Of a stretch of DNA of 64,000 nucleotides, positions 37,388 to 49,328 are shown piece by piece. Within the stretch, counting starts at the first letter, position 1; each line of letters starts with the position of its first letter. The translations under genes and the position numbers were made by a program. The notes under the pieces were generated by a model. It did not search any database, had not been told where the DNA came from, and saw nothing but the letters and a program-made list of their open reading frames with translations. The DNA is from Cryptomeria japonica (Eukaryota > Streptophyta > Pinopsida > Cupressales > Cupressaceae): positions 835,562,136 through 835,626,135 of the forward strand of contig NC_081411.1 of assembly GCF_030272615.1 (NCBI RefSeq), in the 5' to 3' direction.

Positions 37388-38669
37388 TCCTTAACTGCAA
37401 ATCAAGGCAATAAAGATTGGAAAGGCAATGACAAATAGAATAAGAAACAAAGGAATCAAGGAGAGAAGAAACAAGATCATAAACATGTTGTCTAAAATAC
37501 TAAAACCTATTCTTAAAAAGACAAGCCTAACAAGGAGAAGGTTAAGTGTGTCCTTTGTAAAAAAATGAGCATAAGTGTTTGAAGAATCAAGAAGCTCATC
37601 TCACACATCTCCTTGAGAAGGAGAACATCAAAGTGTCAAATTTAGCAAGAAAGACTTAGGTGAATCTTCAAAGACAACTAACTAAAGTAAGGAGAAAGGA
37701 AAATGAAAGGCTCTTGGTGTAGTAGTTTCACGGCCATATTCTTGGGTAATTGATTCAGGGGCTTCTCACCACATAGTCAACTCAAATGAAAGTTTCACAT
37801 CCTTAAAGCCATGTCCAATTCCATATATTCTCATGGGTAATCATTTATTAGAAGAGATCCTTGGGAGAGGGTTTGTTGATGTTGGTGAAGGGACATTCCA
37901 TGATGTTCCATGTGTGCCTACTTTGTCAACTAATCTCCCATCAGTGTACCAAAAGACCCATACAATCTCAGGAAAGAGAGTTCAATTCACTCAAGATATA
38001 GATAAAATCAATGAACTACATGATAGATTTGTAGTTGTTGTGGGGAAAGCATATAATCAATCAAGGCTCTATCACTTATCTCACTTTGATCTTGATTCTC
38101 CTTCAACATATTTGCTCACTCATTCAAATGAAGTGAGCAACTTGTGTGATCTATAGTTTGGCCACTTGAACTACCACTACTTACAACAACTCAATCAACA
38201 TGACATGGTTCTTGGATTTCCTACTGTTAGTTTTTCTAATGGTATTTATCATGGTTGCATTCTTGGCAAACATCTAGAAGAAAAATTTGACAAAGGTAAA
38301 GCTTGGAGATCCTCACAAATTTTGGAGTTAGTGCATATTGACTTGAATAGTCTATTTGCACATCCATCATTTAGTAGAGTCTAATATGTTTTAAACTTCA
38401 TTGGTGATATTTCCAGGTATAGGTCTATATTTATTTTCTCAAATATGAGTTTGAAATTATTGATCAATTATTCTTCAAATCATTTGCAAAGAAATTAAAC
38501 AAACTAGGAATTCTATCAAAGTTCTATGTACGAATGATAGGGGGAGTATGTCAACCACGGGTTTGAGCAGTAATGTGATTCAAAAGGCATTGACTTACAT
38601 ATAGTTCCCTATTGTCCACAACAAAATGGAGTTGTAGAATGAAAAAATAAATCCTCGAAAGAGATGGCT

Positions 38670-38673
38670 AATT
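38670..38673. repeat. AATT target-site duplication of the 20.5-kb transposon, left
   Basis: The copia integrase frame reads atggctAATT up to here and resumes AATTgtgtgatac at 59183. Removing the element and one AATT restores an unbroken host frame across the joint. A 5-bp AATTG reading is also possible if the element is taken to start with GG instead of GGG. Confidence 0.85.
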
Positions 38674-38712
38674 GGGTAAATGCACCAAGATGGTGAACAG
38701 AAAAGTGGCCAC
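38674..38712 (+). repeat. Left terminal inverted repeat
   Basis: Begins GGGTAAATGCACC and ends AAAGTGGCCAC; pairs with 59135-59182 with two substitutions and an insertion in the right copy. Confidence 0.88.
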
Positions 38713-38737
38713 ATGCCAAAAAAAAAAAAAAAAATTC

Positions 38738-39017
38738 ATAACCCGTGCGGGTTATAAAATTTAAAAAACATGCTAGGCTTGGTAACACCAAGCCTAGAGA
38801 AAAAACAATTATAAAAACCAAAAGTTCCTCAAAACCTGTATGGGTTTTAAGGAACACTTTTTTTAAATAAAAAAATTTAAATTTTCTCAAAACTCGTACG
38901 GGTTTTGAGAAACATATTTCTTTTGTTTAGGCCACAGGTTTTGGCCATTTTCAACACCAAAACCCGTGGAACAACAACAAGGAGAAGCCAAAAAAAGCAT
39001 TGAACCCGCACAGGTTT
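38738..39017. repeat. Subterminal palindromic motifs, left end
   Basis: Copies of the CCCGTACGGG motif or close variants lie at about 38738, 38831, 38888, 38960 and 39003. Between them, at 38773-38797, a perfect hairpin is formed by CTAGGCTTGGT, AAC, ACCAAGCCTAG. These motifs recur at the right end (58231, 58279) and in copy 1. Confidence 0.8.
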
Positions 39018-39061
39018 GCAACAATTTTTTATTTTCCCATCATCGAAAGCAATTTTCAACA

Positions 39062-41854
39062 ATGGCACCCTGTCTAACAGGTAAGATTTGATTTGTTTGA
39101 TTATTTTTCTTTGCATTTTAATTAAATTAGGGTTTTTTAATTGATTTAAGTTTTGTTTTTACTAATTTGATGTTAGATTCTTCAAGCAATCCCCAAAAAC
39201 GAAATAGACAACAAAGACCTCTTGCACAAGCAACACAAGAAAACCCTGTTAACATTGCACAAGAGAACAAGAAAACCCTCAAAATCCTAAAAATGCTGCT
39301 CCTCAACAACTATCACCACCCTAAAACCCTCCACGTCCTCCATTAGATCGTGTAGATGCCACACAAGAGGATCTCATCAATCGCCTTACACAACATAGTG
39401 CCCAAATTTCTATATTGGTGAATAGGTTGAGGACCTCTAAGCTTGAGCACCACTCAACCATTGCCAGAACATTAGAAACAATGGCTAATAGTGCAAATGA
39501 GGTATCTAGGGAGGTTACAAAATGGGGTTCATGGAGGGATAGATATCGAGCATTTTATGCGGATGGGTTGTCATATGATCAAGTGAAGAAAAAGGGCATA
39601 GTTAAAGCTAACATATGTGCTCTTTTCACCGATCATGTTACCAGTAACAACCTAGAACTAAATACGACTCAGTTTCCCATACATTTGTGTGTTCATGCTA
39701 GGTTGAAAGATGCTTTTTGGGATAGGTGGTATATTGTCTTTGACCAACCACCTTGTAATAATTGGGAGGTGCCTCTATATTTTTTGAGAAAGTTGTATTG
39801 TGAGTTTATCCTCGACAAGAAGCTGAATTACTTTGGCATTCGACAATTTCAGGGTAGAGGGAGAGGCTATGCGCAGGATAAACCTGGGGCCCATAGGGTG
39901 GTAGATCCACAACATAGAAGGCGTATAGCTCCTAAACCCATGGTTCATGTCACTATCCCTATATCCTTGAAGGAGTCTATGGAATTACAGACTCTTCAGG
40001 AAGCTGCATCATTAACTGATGTCATTGTTCAGCATGGCACACAGCTGGTTGGAGCAGAGGATGTACCAGCACCTCCCTCATCAGCAGCACCTCATGCATC
40101 ATTTGGCACGAGCCAGCCTATTCAGCATATGTGCCCCACTTGCCAGGGTGTATGTTTTGGTGTAGACACTGACGCAGATGAGGATGGTGGGACATCTCAT
40201 TCATGTACATGTTGTGGGAGTATATGTCATGCTTCCATTGCAGAGGATGTGGCCCTCACCGATGAACTGCTCAATATGTTGTACCCTCTCTATTAGACAC
40301 AGGTGCGTTTAATTCTGTTTAGGACATGTTATCAATTAAGTGACTAAATCTTATAAAAAGAAATTAATTTTTATTTTTAGAACAATTTAAAGTGACATAT
40401 AAATAAAATGCATTGTAGGGTGCAATAGGTGGTGGGAGTACACCACATACTGTTCAGTCGACTCCACGGTCACGAGTAGTTTCACCACCAGAGGTAAAGA
40501 TTTATAAATTTATTAAAAATATAATAATACATTGGATTCAAAATATATTTTGTTAATTATATGTATCATTACTTGATATTTTGTAGGGCTTATCAGTGGC
40601 TGAGATGTCCCAAATTGATGATATCGCGCTTTCAACCATTGACTTTGGCTAAGATAGCTATGCAGTACCATTTATATTTTTTACTTAAGTGATATATTAA
40701 ATACATGCTCTTTTCCCTTATGTTAATTTTTTTCCATTAGTTTACCCCACCTACCTCGAGGACATCTCTTGTGAGAAAGCCATTCTCTAGCACTTCGAGG
40801 CAGAAAAACATATCCTCTCGGACACCCAAATGACACAAGGTAATTCACTACAATTTAAATTCAATTATTGAAATGTATTACGATTAAACATGTATATGTA
40901 GATATTGATAAATGCACTTAATTTATTTGTTCTATATATAGAAACATATGGGGTTCACAGAATTAATGAATGCACCTGATGTTGATGAGGTTCAGCAGAG
41001 GGAAGAGGAGATATCTTCATATTCACTTTGGATTGCATTCTTGCTTGTTCGAAATAACTAAATCCTTTTATGTCTATATCATATGTTATCATTTTTCATA
41101 CAGGAAATGGTAATAGCTGCATCAGATTCGACTAGGCATCCTAAGGTTACAGGAGAACTATACGAGGCTTCGGTGTGCATTTTTTCTACATATGTTAAAA
41201 ATATTTGTTTTATCTAGTTTGTCAACAACTTTGGGTTATTAACTTGTATGATTGTCTTTAAACTATTACAGGCCCCTTCCAAACTTCCTACTGTTATTCT
41301 ACCATTCCATTTCAGTAGAAGTCCTACATGTATATTATGGGATCCAACACGACTAAGGAAAAAGGTGTGGTTGTCTTAGATCAACTCCTTTTCACTAAGT
41401 GCACAACGGAGTTGAAACCGTCTAGTTAACTCCTTTTGGATCACTTACCATGGATATAGGAAATGGTCGTAATTGATTCATCTGTGACTTTGCCTTCTAC
41501 GACCACAACACATCCATCTGAGGCTCTAGTATGCTTTAGTTTTTTAGTCTATTCATTTTTAGTTATTATGTGTTATTTGAAATATATGTCATTGACATGT
41601 ATTAATGTTATTTTACCAGTTACAGCCTCCTGCAGGACACCCCACGGATCCTCAGCCTCACCAAATTGCAGAAGAAAAAGATGAGGTAATCAACATTTCA
41701 ACTTCAAACAATTTAGAGTTCAGTATTTAGTTATTTTGATGTTATATTGAGAAAATATATCTGATTAGACATTTGAATTGTCCTTGTGTAGCCACCTGCA
41801 AAGCCACGTACTGCTCCGAAGAGGCTTGATTTTGATGATCCGCCACAGTCATAG
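39062..41854 (+). pseudogene. Transposon accessory gene (ORF1), multi-exon, unknown function
   Basis: The largest open stretch (to 40296) encodes an N-terminal Gln/Pro-rich segment, a globular part (K-W-G-S-W-R-D-R-Y-R-A-F-Y, I-C-A-L-F-T-D-H-V, W-E-V-P-L-Y-F-L-R-K-L-Y), then a paired-cysteine segment (C-P-T-C-Q-G-V-C and C-T-C-C-G-S-I-C-H). A short first exon (39062-39080, ATG) and several small downstream exons are suggested by GT/AG borders. Examples are 40419-40493 and the last, 41792-41854, ending K-R-L-D-F-D-D-P-P-Q-S. A TAG at 40294 lies two codons before a donor site. Frameshifts are present, for example near 39255. I do not recognise the protein; the cysteines suggest metal binding. 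Partner genes in large plant transposons often help transposition, which is only an analogy. Confidence 0.5.
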
Positions 41855-42470
41855 ATACCGATAGAGACATATAGTTATAGTTGTGGTCATTGAAGGGCCA
41901 ATTTTTTATATATTTGACATTTGTATATGTATATATCGACTTTGACAGACATGGCACATGCCACATTTTTGTAACTATTATTGATTTGGCATCTATGCCA
42001 TTTTTTGATATATGTACACGATTATTGTTCATTTTGATATATATGAAACTTGATATTCAATCCAATTTGTTCATTGATATATATGAAACATGATATTCTT
42101 GAAACTTAGTTATTTGCTATTGAAATGTGATCAAATTTGTTAGTTGTGTATATGTCTTGAAATGTGATCCAATTTATTCATTACTTGTAACTCATATGGC
42201 ATATACTTTTAAACTATCTATTGCTCATATTGTGTATACCCAAGTACTGATACCGGTAATGTTGATATTTTGTATTTTGATTGAGTGAATTTGCTTTGAG
42301 TCCTTCATGCATGAAGAGATTGGTGTGAAGTTATTATTTCATAAACTCATGCTTATGGAGTGAAGTTCATCATTTCAAGAACCAATTAAGACATTTCATG
42401 CTTAAGTTCATCATTTCATGCTTATGGAGTGAAGTTCATCATTTCATCACCTATAAAAGAAGAGTTGAAG
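41855..42470. other. AT-rich region after ORF1
   Basis: Contains the likely ORF1 3' UTR and repeated 'gatatatatgaaac' phrases near 42033 and 42076, plus repeated 'agttcatcatttca' phrases near 42362-42445 that lead into the tandem array. No gene. Confidence 0.5.
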
Positions 42471-44690
42471 CACTTATGGACAATTTGTTTGAACCTATGG
42501 GGTCATGTTTTTGCTACCTAAAAAATTCTATCTCGGTTTCAGGCAACTTGATTTTGTTTTCTTGTGATGAGATTTTTTTTGTCGCATCAAAAACCATCAA
42601 AAGCTGTCAGTGAGAGGTGGCAAATAGTGCATCTTTTGTTCTTCTTGTCATGGGAAAGAATCGTTAGCGTGAGTGCGTCTGGGTGGCCAGGTTTACGGTA
42701 GGTGTGCCCTTGTCTTTCTCCCCAAGGTGTATGATCGTTACGAGACACCTCATAGCGACGTTTTCCCTTGAGCACTCAAAGCAGAAAAATGGTCAAACTT
42801 TGATGTAGCCTAACTCGGAGACCATGGCACTTATGGACAATCTACTTAAACCTATGGAGTCATGTTGTCGCTGCCTACAAAATCCTATCTCGGTTTTGAG
42901 CAACTCAATTTTGTTTTCTTGTGGTGAGATTTTTTCTGTCGCATCAAAAAGTGTCAAAAGTTGTCAGTGAGAGGTGGTAAAATAGTGCATCTTTCGTTCT
43001 GCTTGTCGTGGGAATGAACCATCAGCGTGAACACATCGGGGTGGTTGGTTTTATGGTAGGTGTTCCCTTTTCTTTCTCCTCAAGGTGTTCAATCATTATG
43101 AGCCACCTCATAGCGACTTTTTCCCTTAAGCGCTCAAAGTGGAAAAAAATGGTCAAATTTTGACGTAGCCTAACTCGGAGACCATGGCACTTATGGATGA
43201 TCTATTTGAACCTATGGGGTCATGTTATCACTACCTAAAAAAACCTATCTTAGATTCGGGCAACTCGATTTCGTTTTCTTGTGGTGAGATTTTTTCTGTC
43301 GCATCAAAAACCGTCAAAAGCTGTCAGTGAGAGGTGGCAAAATAGTGCATCTTTCATTCTACTTGTCGTGGGAATGAACCGTCAACATGAGTGCCTCTAG
43401 GTGGATGGTTTTACGCTAGGTGTTCCCTTTTCTTTCTCCCCAAGGCATCTGATCATTATGAGCCACCTCGTAGCAACATTTTCCCTTGAGCGCTCAAAGT
43501 GGAAAAAAATGGTCAAACTTTGATGTAGCCTAACTCGGAGACCGTGGCACATAAGGATGATCTGTTTGAACCTATGGGGTTGTGTTATTTCTGCCTACAA
43601 AATTTTATCTCAGATTCGGGCAACTCGATTCCATTTTCTTGTGGTGAGATTTTTTCTATCGCATCAAAAACCGTCAAAAGTTGTCAATGAGAGGTGGCAA
43701 ATAGTGCATCCTTCATTCTTCTTATTGTGGGAATGAACCATTAGCGTGAGTACATTCGGGTGGCCATTTTTATGGTAGGTGTTCCCTTGTCTCACTCCCC
43801 AAGGCTTCCGATCGTTACGAGCCACCTTTTAGCGACGTTTTCCCTTGAGCGCTCAAAGCGAAAAAAATGATCAAACTTTGACGTAGCCTAACTCGGAGAC
43901 CGTGGAACTTATGGATGATCTGTTTGAACCTATGAGGTCATGTTATCGCTGCCTACAAAATACTATCTCTGATTTGGGCAACTCGATTCCATTTTCTTGT
44001 GGTGAGATTTTTTTTGTCGCATCAAAAACCGTCAAAACTTGTTAGTGAGAGGTGGCAAAATAGTGTATCTTTCGTTTTTCTTATCGTGGGACTGAACTGT
44101 CAGCGCGAGCGTGTCTGGGTGGCTGGGTTTACACTAGTTGTTCCCTTGTCTCACTCCCCAAGGCATTTGATTGTTATGATCCACCTCGTAGCGACGTTTT
44201 CCCTTGAGCACTCAAAGTGGAAAAAAAGGGTCAAACTTTGACGTAGCCTAACTCGGAGACCGTGGCACTTAAGGACAATACGTTTGAACCTATGGGGTCA
44301 TGTTATTGTTGCCTAAAAAATTCTATCTCAGATTCAGGCAACTCGATTCCTTGTGGTGAGATTTTTTCTGTCGCATAAAAAACCGTCAAAAACTGTCAGT
44401 GAGAGGTGCCAAAATAGTGCATCTTTCATTCTGCTTGTCATGGGAACAAACCGTCAGCGCGAGCGCATCCGGGTGGCTGAGTTTATGCTAGGTGTTCCCT
44501 TGTCTCACTCCCCAAGGTGTCTGATCATTACGAGCCACCTCGTAGTGACGTTTTCCCTTGAGTGCTCAAAGTGGAAAAAATGGTCAAACTTTGACGTAGC
44601 CTAACTCAGAGACCATGGCACTTATGGATGATCCGTTTGAACCTATGGGGTCATGTTGTCACTTCCTACCAAAATCCTATCTCGGATTCG
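42471..44690. repeat. ~358-bp tandem array, six units and a partial seventh
   Basis: Units begin with 'cacttatgga' or close variants at 42471, 42828, 43188, 43548, 43906, 44266 and 44619, a spacing of 353-360 bp. Each contains 'cctatggggtcatg', 'tcttgtggtgagatttttt', 'gtcagtgagaggtggcaaa' and 'gacgtagcctaactcgg'. The units have drifted by substitutions and small indels. The array fills the gap between the 3' ends of the two convergent transposon genes. It has no coding potential that is shared by all units. Confidence 0.93.
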
Positions 44691-44829
44691 GACTATTCCT
44701 ACTAGCCCTTCAAATCGGGTAATTCAATAATAACTCAAAACTTTCCCAAAACACTTGGAAACAAAATTGCATATTCATATTCAAAATTTGCAAATCAGCC
44801 CCATGGACACTTTCATATATAAAATTTGG

Positions 44830-45070
44830 CATCTTATATAAATGATCAAGCTCATTATTGTTTATATTTACAAAATTTTGCATCTAAATATGCAAATTAC
44901 AACTCGTTGTTGTTTTTTTATACAAAACTTAGCATCTAGATATGCACATTACAACTCATTGTTGTTTTTTTATACAAAATTTAGCATCTAGATATGCACA
45001 TTATAACTCATTGATGTTTTTATATACAAAATTTGGCATCTACATATGCACATTATAGCTCATATGCATA
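44830..45070. repeat. Short tandem repeat near the transposase 3' end
   Basis: About four copies of a 55-60-bp phrase containing 'caaaatttggcatcta', 'gatatgcacatta' and 'aactcattgttgttttttta'. The first copies are more diverged. It lies just beyond the transposase stop. Confidence 0.75.
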
Positions 45071-47475
45071 TTACAGCTCATATGCATGTAGAGCACATCC
45101 AAAAAAGCGAAGTTACAACATTTCGCAAAAGATATATACAAAATTGTCAAAATTATTCTACCATATTGTAGAATTATTCTTCTAGATGGCCCAAAATCAA
45201 TCAAGTGAACCTTCTAGATCAGCTCTAACCCTTAGTGTCTCAAGTATTGCCTCGTGGTATGATTCACGAACTTTCCACAAATCCTTGTTAAGAGGTCTAC
45301 CATGATATTTAATCAAATGAATATTTGTTGCAACAAGAAGGTTTGAGTAGTGAAGAATATGTCTATGTGTCTCAAAGTCCTCAAACAACCAAACATTAGA
45401 ATTTTTGATAGGGTACTTGCATTTTATAGAAGAATAATGCCAAAATCAATACAACGACTGCTAAATAAATGAGTTTAAGAGGTCTCAATACAACTCAACA
45501 CAACAATGTGGTACCTTCTAAGCCATGTCCCTGTCACAACAACAGATACTATTGGGTACTCAATACCCTCTCCATCAACCACCGTAGAAGTCAATTTATT
45601 TTTGGCCTCAATACAACGATACAAAAATTAATATGTTCCTTCTTCGTTGTTCTCATCCACAATAACTACATATACATGACCTGCATTTAATAGAAGGATA
45701 TAAGTTAATACCAAAATTAACATAAGTTAATACTAATAAATTAAGCTTAAAATTGTAGCAAATTGTAACCCTTTACCATGTCTAATACATGGTCAAAATC
45801 CATTGATGCTTCAATCCGGTTCATTTGTAGTGCTCTAGGAAGTTGATATGTATCTAGGGTTTGCAAAGGTCTACAAGACCATTGGTCAACCCACTCTTTT
45901 GATTCACATTCATCCCACAAAAAATGCATACACGAAGAGCAAAAGCATGCAATATGTCTAGTATAAATAACTAGTGATGTTGCATTTGAACTTCTAAATG
46001 AATGCATGTCACTTGATCTAGTAAGTGTACAACAATCTAGATAGTTTTCAATGTTAGATTCACTTATTAACCAAAAATATCTAGAAACCATAGACTTATT
46101 TGCATTACCTGGTCGCATCATAGAGCGACACCATTGAACAATTGTTTTTGCATCTATTAACATTGCACCACCTTCGTACTTCAATTCCTCTCTGGTAAGA
46201 GCTCTTTTCACACATGCTCCTGCACCATCATGCTCTCCCTTTCCATGCCCAACCTCAATGAAATTCCAAAAATGTTGCACACCACTTGTCACATGCATCC
46301 TAGTCAACTAGTAGAACATCCTTGCATTCTAGAATTGTGCGGTGCAATTGTCAGACCATATTAAGTGTTGGTTGTATCTTATATCTCTTTCCCTTAAACT
46401 ATCATAGAAGACTGTAAAGTATCCTTGCACAAACTCTGAGGAATGTGTATGATCATCGCTGATATAGAAGTGTTATTCTCTTATAACCTTTTTGTCCTTC
46501 TTGGTGCTATCATGTGCATGCATGAATGCTATGTGTACAAAAATTGTAACTTGTGTAGAGTGGTAATACATAGATTGTACTTCATTTTGTGGCTTTAGTG
46601 TATAATTCTCCGCAAAATCAACAACAGAGACAATAGTGCTGAGGGGGAAAGTGTCCTTACACAACTTGAATTGCTCATCTAACCATCTAGCTCTATGTGT
46701 GTGACCTATGTACTCATATACTAGTTTCTCTTGAAACATCTTCATAAAATCAGCTACGCATATATCCCTTTTCACTAACTCACACCTCTTTAATTCTTTT
46801 CCATCTTTAACACCATATGTTACTGACTTATATTTTCCAATAGAAACTAGTTCCTTACCAATTTCATGTGTGCTATCCAGGTGTAGACATCTATGCAACT
46901 GTTGCAAACCGCCACATGTAGGACAAAATCCTCTCAAACACATCATCTTATAATAAATTCACCTATCATCTCTTCTACATAGTACACTTGAAATAAATTC
47001 TCTCAGTGACTTAGGAGGTGCTTGTAGACCACATTCTTGCAAAACATCATTTGTGTGCGAAGTACAACAGATATAGCGATAAATATCATAATGCATGGAA
47101 AATTCAACATGGCCCCTACAACATGTAGTACGTGCATGATTAATCTTAACATAAAATGGTTTTGTCATCTCAAAAAATCTTTGACTAATTTTAATCTGAG
47201 GAAAGCCTTGAAGAAACCTTTCATAAAATTGTGTTTGAGTTGTATCTAAATAGTGTTTTGGATGTGGCTCACGATTACTAATTCCAATTCACCTTCTAAA
47301 AACATCTCTTTGGTTGGGTGAAACCCTTGTGTTGTCATGCCAAAATCTCTCAATTAACATTCTTAGTGCATCAACAACAACCTTGTCCTTGTGTGGGAGT
47401 CTACCGAAGAATGCCCAAAGAGAAATATTGTTAGGATCCTCGATTTTCTCTCACCTCTCTAAGGCATAGTGTAAT

Positions 47476-48778
47476 TGTAAAGCGGAAAAATCGAACCCTA
47501 GTCATCCTCCCCTCCCCAACTCCGAGGAGAGAAAAGGGAGAGTCACTAGGGTTGATGGTTTTCACTTAGGAGAGACTTTACATTCAAAAGAGGGGTTGAA
47601 ACCCACAAGATCCAATCCCACGCAATGCAAGATTGGATTCTATATGAGTTTCAAGGGTTGTGATAGCAAGGATACCCTCTTTTGTAAAGAAATGTAGATA
47701 GAAAGATTGAACTAGGAATGCATGTAAAGTGGGAAATATTCGCTTATAAACAGAGATAGGGGTATGATATGAAGTTGCGGACCTGGAATTAGCAGTAAAA
47801 TGTCAAGACGGTGCTGTCCTGCAAATTTGAGCAAAAGTTGACGGGACGATGGCGCCCGGCGTGCACACGGTCCTCCGAAAAATCCGCGAAACGAAGGGGG
47901 ATCTGTTCGTCTCTGCACAAGGATTCCAGATCTTCAATTTCAGTCGCGTACCTGCAACCTACACACAGAAAAGCGAAGACAATTGGGGGGTTAGGGATTA
48001 GGGGTTTGCCCTTAGGTCAAACCTCGGTTTTGGAATTAACCAAGAAATGAGAAATGTTGTAAATGTAAATGACTGTAATGTAAAACAAGTAGTAGTACCT
48101 TGTTGTAAGGATGTTTGTATCCTTATATGCGAAGGTATAGATGTTTTTGTTTGTTGTATGTTGTATGTTGTAGTATGTGATCTCCTCTTCAATGGTTGAA
48201 TCCTTGTCTTGAATGCAACACTTAGCCTTGAATGGAGACTTAGAATGATCAATTGCTTGAAGGAATGTTTGAATGCTTGAATGCTTGAATGCTTGAATGT
48301 TTGAGTATCGTTTCCACCTTTTTCGCCTCCCCCCCAATGAGAGAGGAAAATGTAGTTTATATACTTGCCAATTAGGGTTGATAGACTGATTTTCCCGACC
48401 TTAGGCCGACCAGGAAATGTTATTTTCCAAATTGCAAACAAAAAGGCCCGAAGTCCCATAGGAGACCGGGCCCAAAATAGGGCCAGGGACCAGGGCGCTG
48501 GGCGCCATGGTCCTGGGGGACTAGGGCGTTGGGCGCCCTAGTCCTGAAGGACCAGGGCACTGGGCGCCATGGTCTTGGGGGACCAGGGCACTGGGCGCTC
48601 TGGTCCCACCTCCCGGGACAGCAGGGTGCAAGGAGGGATCAGGCAGGGTGCTGGAAAAATGCAGTTTTTGATGTCATGAACAAGTTTCGGGGTCTCCATT
48701 CAGGTTTAGTGTTGCGTCGCCATCGTGAAGACCCAAATGCGGTTGAAATTGCAAGTGTCACAATTTTAGGACGCTACA
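47476..48778. mobile_element. Solo LTR 4 inside the transposase, TSD gtaat, GC-rich repeats
   Basis: 1,303 bp with TGTAAAGCG ... CGCTACA ends, flanked by perfect gtaat duplications (47471-47475 and 48779-48783). Comparison with transposase copy 1 shows an uninterrupted site ('agtgtaatgtgg' in the orientation of this copy). It differs from solo LTRs 1-3. It holds a GC-rich block at 48489-48610 of four 'gaccagggcgctgggcgc'-like units and a 'gaatgctt' run near 48260-48300. The orientation is not certain and the superfamily is not clear. Confidence 0.88.
48489..48610. repeat. GC-rich tandem repeat in solo LTR 4
   Basis: Four units of about 30 bp, each with 'gggcgctgggcgcc' or close variants and 'tggtcctgggg'. 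The unit is partly palindromic (GGGCGC..GCGCCC) and stands out from the AT-rich surroundings. Confidence 0.85.
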
Positions 48779-49328
48779 GTAATGTGGTTCTACTTATCCT
48801 TAATGACTTGCTTGTTTTGCATATTAAACGAGATTTTTTCATTTCCTTTCCCATTATGGTTGATGTGAGGACACGACAATTAACATTAGCATCTTTAGTG
48901 CGTGATTTTGAACCAATGGCTTGGTATGCATCAAAAATATTTCTCACAATGGTTCTTTCACTATTATTTTCGGATGTTCTTAACCCCAAAATTTTCATTG
49001 TCTCTCTAAATTTCAGATTTTTAATCTTTTCAACAACTAATTGGCATCTTCCACTTTGATTTAAGTTTTCAAAATAGTTATTCCAAATTCTTCTAAACAT
49101 TCTTCTACAATTTCTTTCAGAAATTTTATCATGCATTGGCTTCACAATATTTTCATCAATATCTATTAAGAACTTTGGTTTTCTACGAATTATTCTAAGA
49201 GGTGTTAAGATTGGTGCATGCTCTTCGTTTTCATTAGGTGCATTATGTGCATTGATCACATCAAATTCAAATGGTAAATCTTCTTCAATTTCATTAACAT
49301 GTGCATCACCGAATCATTTTCAAATGGT

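Larger units (their letters stand above)
33960..38669 (+). pseudogene. Copia A gag, protease and integrase start, split by two solo LTRs
   Basis: Gag pieces read S-L-D-F-L-F-H-V-E, T-P-N-E-V-W, R-G-R-Q-L-E-N-E-L (to 34135), then after the first solo LTR I-E-K-D-D-K-K-L-I-L-S-I-L-S-K-L-G and K-E-Q-D-K-L-V-K-K (to 35873). After the second come a broken zinc knuckle (about 37540), the protease motif W-V-I-D-S-G-A-S-H-H (37742 onward), a GAG pre-integrase region and the integrase H-I-D-L start (about 38330). The frame stops at 38669, where the DNA transposon enters. Several stops are present. These are the normal copia polyprotein parts and none is functional here. Confidence 0.75.
45197..49328 (-). 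pseudogene. DDE-like transposase of the 20.5-kb transposon, interrupted
   Basis: Reads leftwards. The N-terminal part is at 49259-48774 (R-K-P-K-F-L-I-D-I-D, then V-R-N-I-F-D-A-Y-Q-A-I-G). After the solo LTR at 47476-48778 it continues through a Cys/His stretch (47168-46959, C-C-R-G-H-V). Next comes L-R-G-F-C-P-T-C-G-G with L-H-R-C-L-H-L-D-S-T-H-E-I-G, then the acidic motif V-V-D-F-A-E-N-Y-T (about 46620), W-S-D-N-C-T-A-Q-F (about 46350), and E-V-G-H-G-K-G-E-H-D-G-A-G (46260-46200). A C-terminal Cys-rich stretch (C-F-C-S-S-C-M) and a last exon to 45197 follow. Compared with copy 1, the region before the N-terminus (counterpart of 18400-19034) is missing where copia B joins. It is cut by an LTR, stops and frameshifts. 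The order and the D-D-E-like triad suggest a transposase; the exact catalytic residues are inferred. Confidence 0.65.

Noticed and set aside
42471-44690. CRISPR-like regular repeat
   Set aside because: Units are 353-360 bp, contiguous and drifting, without short repeats and unique spacers, and the DNA is eukaryotic.
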